From Candidatus Nitrosopolaris nunavutensis (GTDB lineage: Archaea > Thermoproteota > Nitrososphaeria > Nitrososphaerales > Nitrososphaeraceae): a stretch of 9,010 nucleotides of DNA. The stretch spans positions 584 to 9,593 of the forward strand of contig DAOM01000056.1 in assembly GCA_002501855.1 (NCBI GenBank). Direction: 5' to 3'. This document shows positions 6,385-9,010 of the stretch, in pieces. Within the stretch, counting starts at the first letter, position 1. Every line of letters begins with the position of its first letter. Made by a program: the position numbers and the translations under genes. The notes beneath the pieces are model-generated. The model did not search any database. It was not told where the DNA came from and saw only the letters and a program-made list of their open reading frames with translations.

Positions 6385-7096
6385 GGCAAAGAGTCATCTA
6401 CCAAACCTTAGAGCAAATGAAGACCGTATTGGAGGGAATAATGAGGTTAGAGTTGTTGAGATCGAAGGTCATGACTTGGCGGCATGCGTGATGGATCATG
6501 CTGCTAATCTCGAAGAATGCGGTTTCTTCCTGATTACACGGATGAATAGGATAGGTTCCGACTATGAAATAAATTTTGTGGTTTCCGATGCTGCCAATAG
6601 CCACGCTATAGATCTTTCCTCCAAGATATTGAAGATTTGTACAGAGACAGGAGCAAATTACAATACAGTCGATGAGACAGTCAAAAAATTGAACCAAACT
6701 AACATCTTACATCTCAAGAAATTAAGGAAACTAACAGAAGAAGTTCTTAATAATATCGAACCGGAGCCGACACGTAACACAGGGCCTTGCATCATTAGTG
6801 GCACATTTACTGGATTATTAGACGAACAAGTTAGGGAATTTGCAAGCAGAAAGATTAGTGAGTCTAATTTAGTTGTCGTTCTGACTAATCTAAACTCGGA
6901 ACTAGATTCAATGGCAAACGTAGTATTTGCTAGGAGTGAATCACTCTTTAACATAGATTGTAATAGAATGTTCAAAGAAATAGCGTCCGAATGTGGGAGA
7001 GGAGGAGGCAAATCGAACTTTGTCACTGGCGTGATCAGAAGAGAGAATGTGGGAGAATTCATCAGCTCTAATGTTAGGATGGTTGTAACTAAGTGA
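6350..7096 (+). CDS. AlaX-like tRNA-editing protein, C-terminal fragment with DHHA1 domain
   Basis: Continuation of the gene that starts at 6160, in the +1 frame. It first shows RVIIHSFGSLAEAKSHLPN and VRVVEIEGHDLAACVMDHAA. CVMDH supplies the second half of the zinc site as CxxxH, replacing the usual CGGTH. The strand ECGFFLITR follows, as in AlaRS/ThrRS second additional domains. A charged helical, probably coiled-coil linker (around 6670-6760) leads into a DHHA1-like domain with SNLVVVLTN, MANVVFARS and the glycine-rich GRGGGKSNFVTG, the loop that in AlaRS C-terminal domains reads GGxGGGxxxxAxG. If expressed alone it would need the TTG at 6476 and would lack HxxxH, so the fragment should be inactive in editing. 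There is no aminoacylation domain, in keeping with a trans-editing factor. The gene is followed by a converging glycosyltransferase gene. Confidence 0.8.
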   Translation, partial: RVIIHSFGSLAEAKSHLPNLRANEDRIGGNNEVRVVEIEGHDLAACVMDHAANLEECGFFLITRMNRIGSDYEINFVVSDAANSHAIDLSSKILKICTETGANYNTVDETVKKLNQTNILHLKKLRKLTEEVLNNIEPEPTRNTGPCIISGTFTGLLDEQVREFASRKISESNLVVVLTNLNSELDSMANVVFARSESLFNIDCNRMFKEIASECGRGGGKSNFVTGVIRRENVGEFISSNVRMVVTK

Positions 7097-7282
7097 TATC
7101 GGGCGTTAACCCCATTTCATTTGCTTCTTAAAGGAAGTGTTATTTTATATGCTGGAAAGCTCAAATACATATCGACGTATCATTAAGATAAATGCCTGAA
7201 ATTTCGCATCCATTGAATAACATTCGAACCAATAAAACCGTTATTTATCATAACTAAGTTATTATCTGCAGGAAAATACGAA
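7097..7282. other. Convergent intergenic region
   Basis: The AlaX-like gene (+) and the glycosyltransferase gene (-) end facing each other. The 186 bases between hold short T-rich runs (TTATTTTATAT at 7141-7151) that may terminate the plus-strand transcript. No gene or strong hairpin was seen. Confidence 0.35.
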
Positions 7283-8497
7283 TCATAATAATTCAGAAAT
7301 TATCCTAGCAGTGACCTCTGCACCTCTTGAATTTAAAATTGGATTTTGATGGCTCAATTCCAATTTTTCTTCAATTAGCCGTTCCAGTTTAGATATGTCT
7401 TCATACTTATATCCCAACCTAAGTGCGTTTTGTTCCTGTTCAAAATGATTTTTTATTGGAATGAAAATTCCTGGTGTTCCATATACGGTTGACTCGTCTA
7501 TGGTCGACCTGCCGGCCAAGGAAATTACCAGATCGGACGCATAGACATACTCATGCAAGTTGTCGACAAAGCCGAGGTTGTAAAAATCATTAGAATCATC
7601 TAATTTTAGGTTGGGACCTGAGACAAGTATAAGGTCTACATCAAATCTCTTTTTCAATTTTCTATACGCTTCAAGTGACTTTTGTATAAGGTGCCTTCCC
7701 GCATCGGTTCCTCCTGCGCAAACCAAAATTGTCTTTCTAGTTAAACCAAAGTTATATCTTAATGAGTTCCTCTCTGATTTGACTTCTCTAACTATCGGGC
7801 CAACATAGACTAAATTAGCTTTATTATCGCCAAAATCTGGAATGATCACCTTATCACATTTATTTATTAGGTGACGCATAGACCTATTCATCTTCTTTTC
7901 AATTTCGTGTAAAAAGCCACTCGTGAAGTGTGTCTCGCCTATATTATTTTCAAATTTAATGTTACCATAGGTAGATGTAATCGCGAGGCGAGAGGCTTTA
8001 TCGTTTATAGTATTGGCGGTAGGGTCTACCATATCATAAATAAGCATGTTTTTTGATAAAATGGTATTCTGGCTAACGGCGATCGACGCAAAATCTTCAT
8101 CACTCACTATAACAGGATATTTATGTGAAGATTTCCTTATAACTTCCTCTGCGATTTTTTTGCATCTTTTATAGTAAATGATGTACTTCATTAGCCATAC
8201 GAACGGGTTACGTAGCTTACCTGAGTCTACTGTGAACGAAGGTGGTCTGTAAAGGTTAAGCGCTTGAAATCCTTCTTTTGAGATTAGATCATATGCTGCC
8301 CCGCCGCTGATAAACAGGATTTCGTCATTTACAATCTGTTTTAATTTTTCAGCTATGGCAATATCTCTTGTGGCATGACCTAATCCTATGGGACTAGTGA
8401 AAAATAGTATTTTTTGATTATATGATAAGGTTGACAACAGTATCTCAACTAAACATTTGGCTAGTATAAATCCGACTATTGACAGCGCATTAAACAC
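7283..8497 (-). CDS. MurG-like (GT28 / GT-B) glycosyltransferase
   Basis: GT-B-fold glycosyltransferase resembling MurG/GT28 enzymes, which transfer a sugar from a UDP-sugar to a lipid or glycan acceptor at the inner face of the membrane. The N-terminal acceptor domain opens with KILFFTSPIGLGHATRDIAI (GLGH at 38-41, the glycine-rich loop). The C-terminal donor domain has YVGPIVRE (231-238), LVCAGGTDAG (258-267), and the nucleotide-binding region ASDLVISLAGRSTIDE (320-335) with TPGIFIP and HFEQEQNA (351-358), the hallmark Glu-Gln-x-x-Asn-Ala of the family. The GTG at 8497 gives 404 residues with a hydrophobic leader (1-22). A TTG at 8437 would give 384 residues starting close before the first strand, as in MurG; a TATA-like box at 8502-8509 fits that better. 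Archaea lack standard peptidoglycan, so a role in surface glycan, glycolipid or protein glycosylation is inferred. The acceptor is unknown. Confidence 0.88.
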   Translation of the reverse strand: MFNALSIVGFILAKCLVEILLSTLSYNQKILFFTSPIGLGHATRDIAIAEKLKQIVNDEILFISGGAAYDLISKEGFQALNLYRPPSFTVDSGKLRNPFVWLMKYIIYYKRCKKIAEEVIRKSSHKYPVIVSDEDFASIAVSQNTILSKNMLIYDMVDPTANTINDKASRLAITSTYGNIKFENNIGETHFTSGFLHEIEKKMNRSMRHLINKCDKVIIPDFGDNKANLVYVGPIVREVKSERNSLRYNFGLTRKTILVCAGGTDAGRHLIQKSLEAYRKLKKRFDVDLILVSGPNLKLDDSNDFYNLGFVDNLHEYVYASDLVISLAGRSTIDESTVYGTPGIFIPIKNHFEQEQNALRLGYKYEDISKLERLIEEKLELSHQNPILNSRGAEVTARIISELL

Positions 8498-8501
8498 TAA
8501 A

Positions 8502-8509
8502 AATATAAA
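8502..8509 (-). promoter_or_regulatory. TATA-like box near the glycosyltransferase start
   Basis: On the minus strand the sequence is TTTATATT. Its spacing predicts initiation near 8478, which is inside the frame opened by GTG 8497 and upstream of TTG 8437. It therefore favours the shorter protein. A weaker AT-rich element (CTATAATT, about 8526-8533) would suit the GTG instead, so the start stays undecided. Confidence 0.35.
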
Positions 8510-8585
8510 TCGAATTTCTGTCTCAATTATAGTTCAGATACATCAATATGTCCTTCTTCACTGCCTGATTTTCGGCTTTTTGACA

Positions 8586-9005
8586 TTAGCGTGCATTATA
8601 ACTACATACCTCTTTTGGTTTCACCAAAAAATAGTGTAACCTGGCAGCATTAAAGAGAATCACGGATCCAATCGCAGCCATTATAATAGCATAATTGATG
8701 ATTATTCCATAGGGCTGCACAAATAATGGTTGGACAATCAAGAAAACAATAGATATACATGCATAACTAATGACACTTATAATGTGTACTCGTACATGAA
8801 CACGCATTTTATGTTCCAATTCTCTATTCCACAAATGCCATACAAGAGCAACCGCATGCCAAATAGTAATTGATAAAATAAGTGTAAAGAATCTCGTATG
8901 TGCTAGAAATGATGTATTTAATATTATAAACATAAGTGAGAAACGTACAATATCGATGAAAAACCTTCCATTGCTGATACCATAAGGGTACTCGTACATG
9001 AACAC
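8586..9005 (-). CDS. Four-helix membrane protein of unknown function, possibly partial
   Basis: The 139-residue frame starts at a GTG five bases from the right edge. The frame is still open at the edge, so the true start may lie outside the window. Four hydrophobic helices are evident, at about 14-35, 38-60, 74-96 and 100-127. A charged loop, NRELEHKMRVHVRVH (60-74), separates helices 2 and 3. Trp and His cluster in helix 2 (IWHAVALVWHLWN). The tail KPKEVCSYNAR is basic and presumably cytoplasmic. I recognise no family: the size and topology fit many small membrane proteins and do not fix a role. It lies 88 bases upstream of the glycosyltransferase gene on the same strand, so the two may be co-transcribed and could share an envelope role, but that is a guess. 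The loop is encoded by one copy of a 23-base direct repeat whose second copy covers the N-terminal edge. Confidence 0.6.
   Translation of the reverse strand: MFMYEYPYGISNGRFFIDIVRFSLMFIILNTSFLAHTRFFTLILSITIWHAVALVWHLWNRELEHKMRVHVRVHIISVISYACISIVFLIVQPLFVQPYGIIINYAIIMAAIGSVILFNAARLHYFLVKPKEVCSYNAR
8786..8808 (+). repeat. 23-base direct repeat, copy 1
   Basis: Starts GTACTCGTACATG and ends AACACGCATT. It is identical over 23 bases to copy 2 at 8988-9010. It lies within the membrane-protein gene and encodes the MRVHVRV part of the loop between helices 2 and 3. The flanking bases of the two copies differ. Confidence 0.85.
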
Positions 9006-9010
9006 GCATT
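8988..9010 (+). repeat. 23-base direct repeat, copy 2, at the window edge
   Basis: Exact copy of 8786-8808 at a distance of 202 bases, ending on the last base of the window, so the match may continue beyond it. Because 202 is not a multiple of three, the membrane-protein frame reads this copy as MFMYEYP rather than MRVHVRV; the repeat is thus not a duplicated protein segment in one frame. Confidence 0.85.

Noticed and set aside
6398..7062. Minus-strand frames opposite the AlaX-like gene (6398-6697, 6658-7062)
   Set aside because: Antisense shadows of a gene with clear family motifs.
7097..7282. Possible hairpin terminator between the convergent genes
   Set aside because: Only weak inverted pieces (CTTCTTAAAGGAAG) and T-runs are visible; not enough to call a defined terminator.
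8824..9009. Minus-strand frame starting MRVHVRVPLW at the right edge
   Set aside because: Cys/Tyr-rich alternate frame of the four-helix membrane protein; its opening only reflects the 23-base repeat.
1..9010. CRISPR arrays, tRNA/rRNA genes, transposases, phage or defence genes
   Set aside because: Looked for regularly spaced repeats, tRNA-like cloverleaf segments and recognisable mobile or defence proteins by eye on both strands and found none; a covariance-model scan was not possible.

Overview
The window looks like part of an ammonia-oxidising thaumarchaeon (Nitrososphaera/Nitrosocosmicus type). The evidence is AT-rich intergenic DNA, archaeal TATA-like boxes about 25-28 bases before several start codons (leaderless or short-leader transcripts), a two-domain DtxR-type regulator with a Cys/His tail, a small zinc-ribbon protein ending in DYFFK, and a sensory MEDS domain joined to a receiver domain. 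The lineage is inferred from protein character; no rRNA or tRNA gene is present to confirm it.

Layout, left to right. 1-606: no supportable gene. 607-1554 (-): PHP-family metallophosphoesterase whose first metal motif lies upstream of any ordinary start codon. 1635-1829 (+): small orphan gene. 1830-2142: no gene seen. 2143-2694 (+): DtxR-type metalloregulator. 2760-2800: TATA box followed by two abutting DtxR-like operator boxes. 2802-2936 (+): small ORF directly downstream of the operators; a one-base shift in an A7 run would extend it to overlap the next start codon. 2955-3875 (+): ZIP metal transporter. 4105-5148 (+): MEDS-receiver protein. 5149-5700: unexplained stretch. 5701-5868 (+): 55-residue zinc-ribbon protein. 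6160-7096 (+): AlaX-like tRNA-editing protein, split by a +1 frameshift near 6346-6353. 7283-8497 (-): MurG-like glycosyltransferase. 8586 to the right edge (-): four-helix membrane protein. An exact 23-base direct repeat lies within this last gene and again at the very end of the window.

The most coherent unit is 2143-3875. A DtxR-family regulator with the Met/Cys/Glu/His ligand set of the iron-type primary site precedes a ZIP importer, and the promoter between them carries sequences very close to the classical DtxR operator. This predicts metal-dependent repression of a small-ORF/ZIP operon. The other genes are single units: a signalling protein, a tRNA-editing factor and envelope glycan functions. 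I see no CRISPR array, transposase, phage gene or defence cassette. The points of interest are the operator architecture, the hidden small ORF, the broken AlaX gene, the PHP start-codon problem and the terminal repeat.
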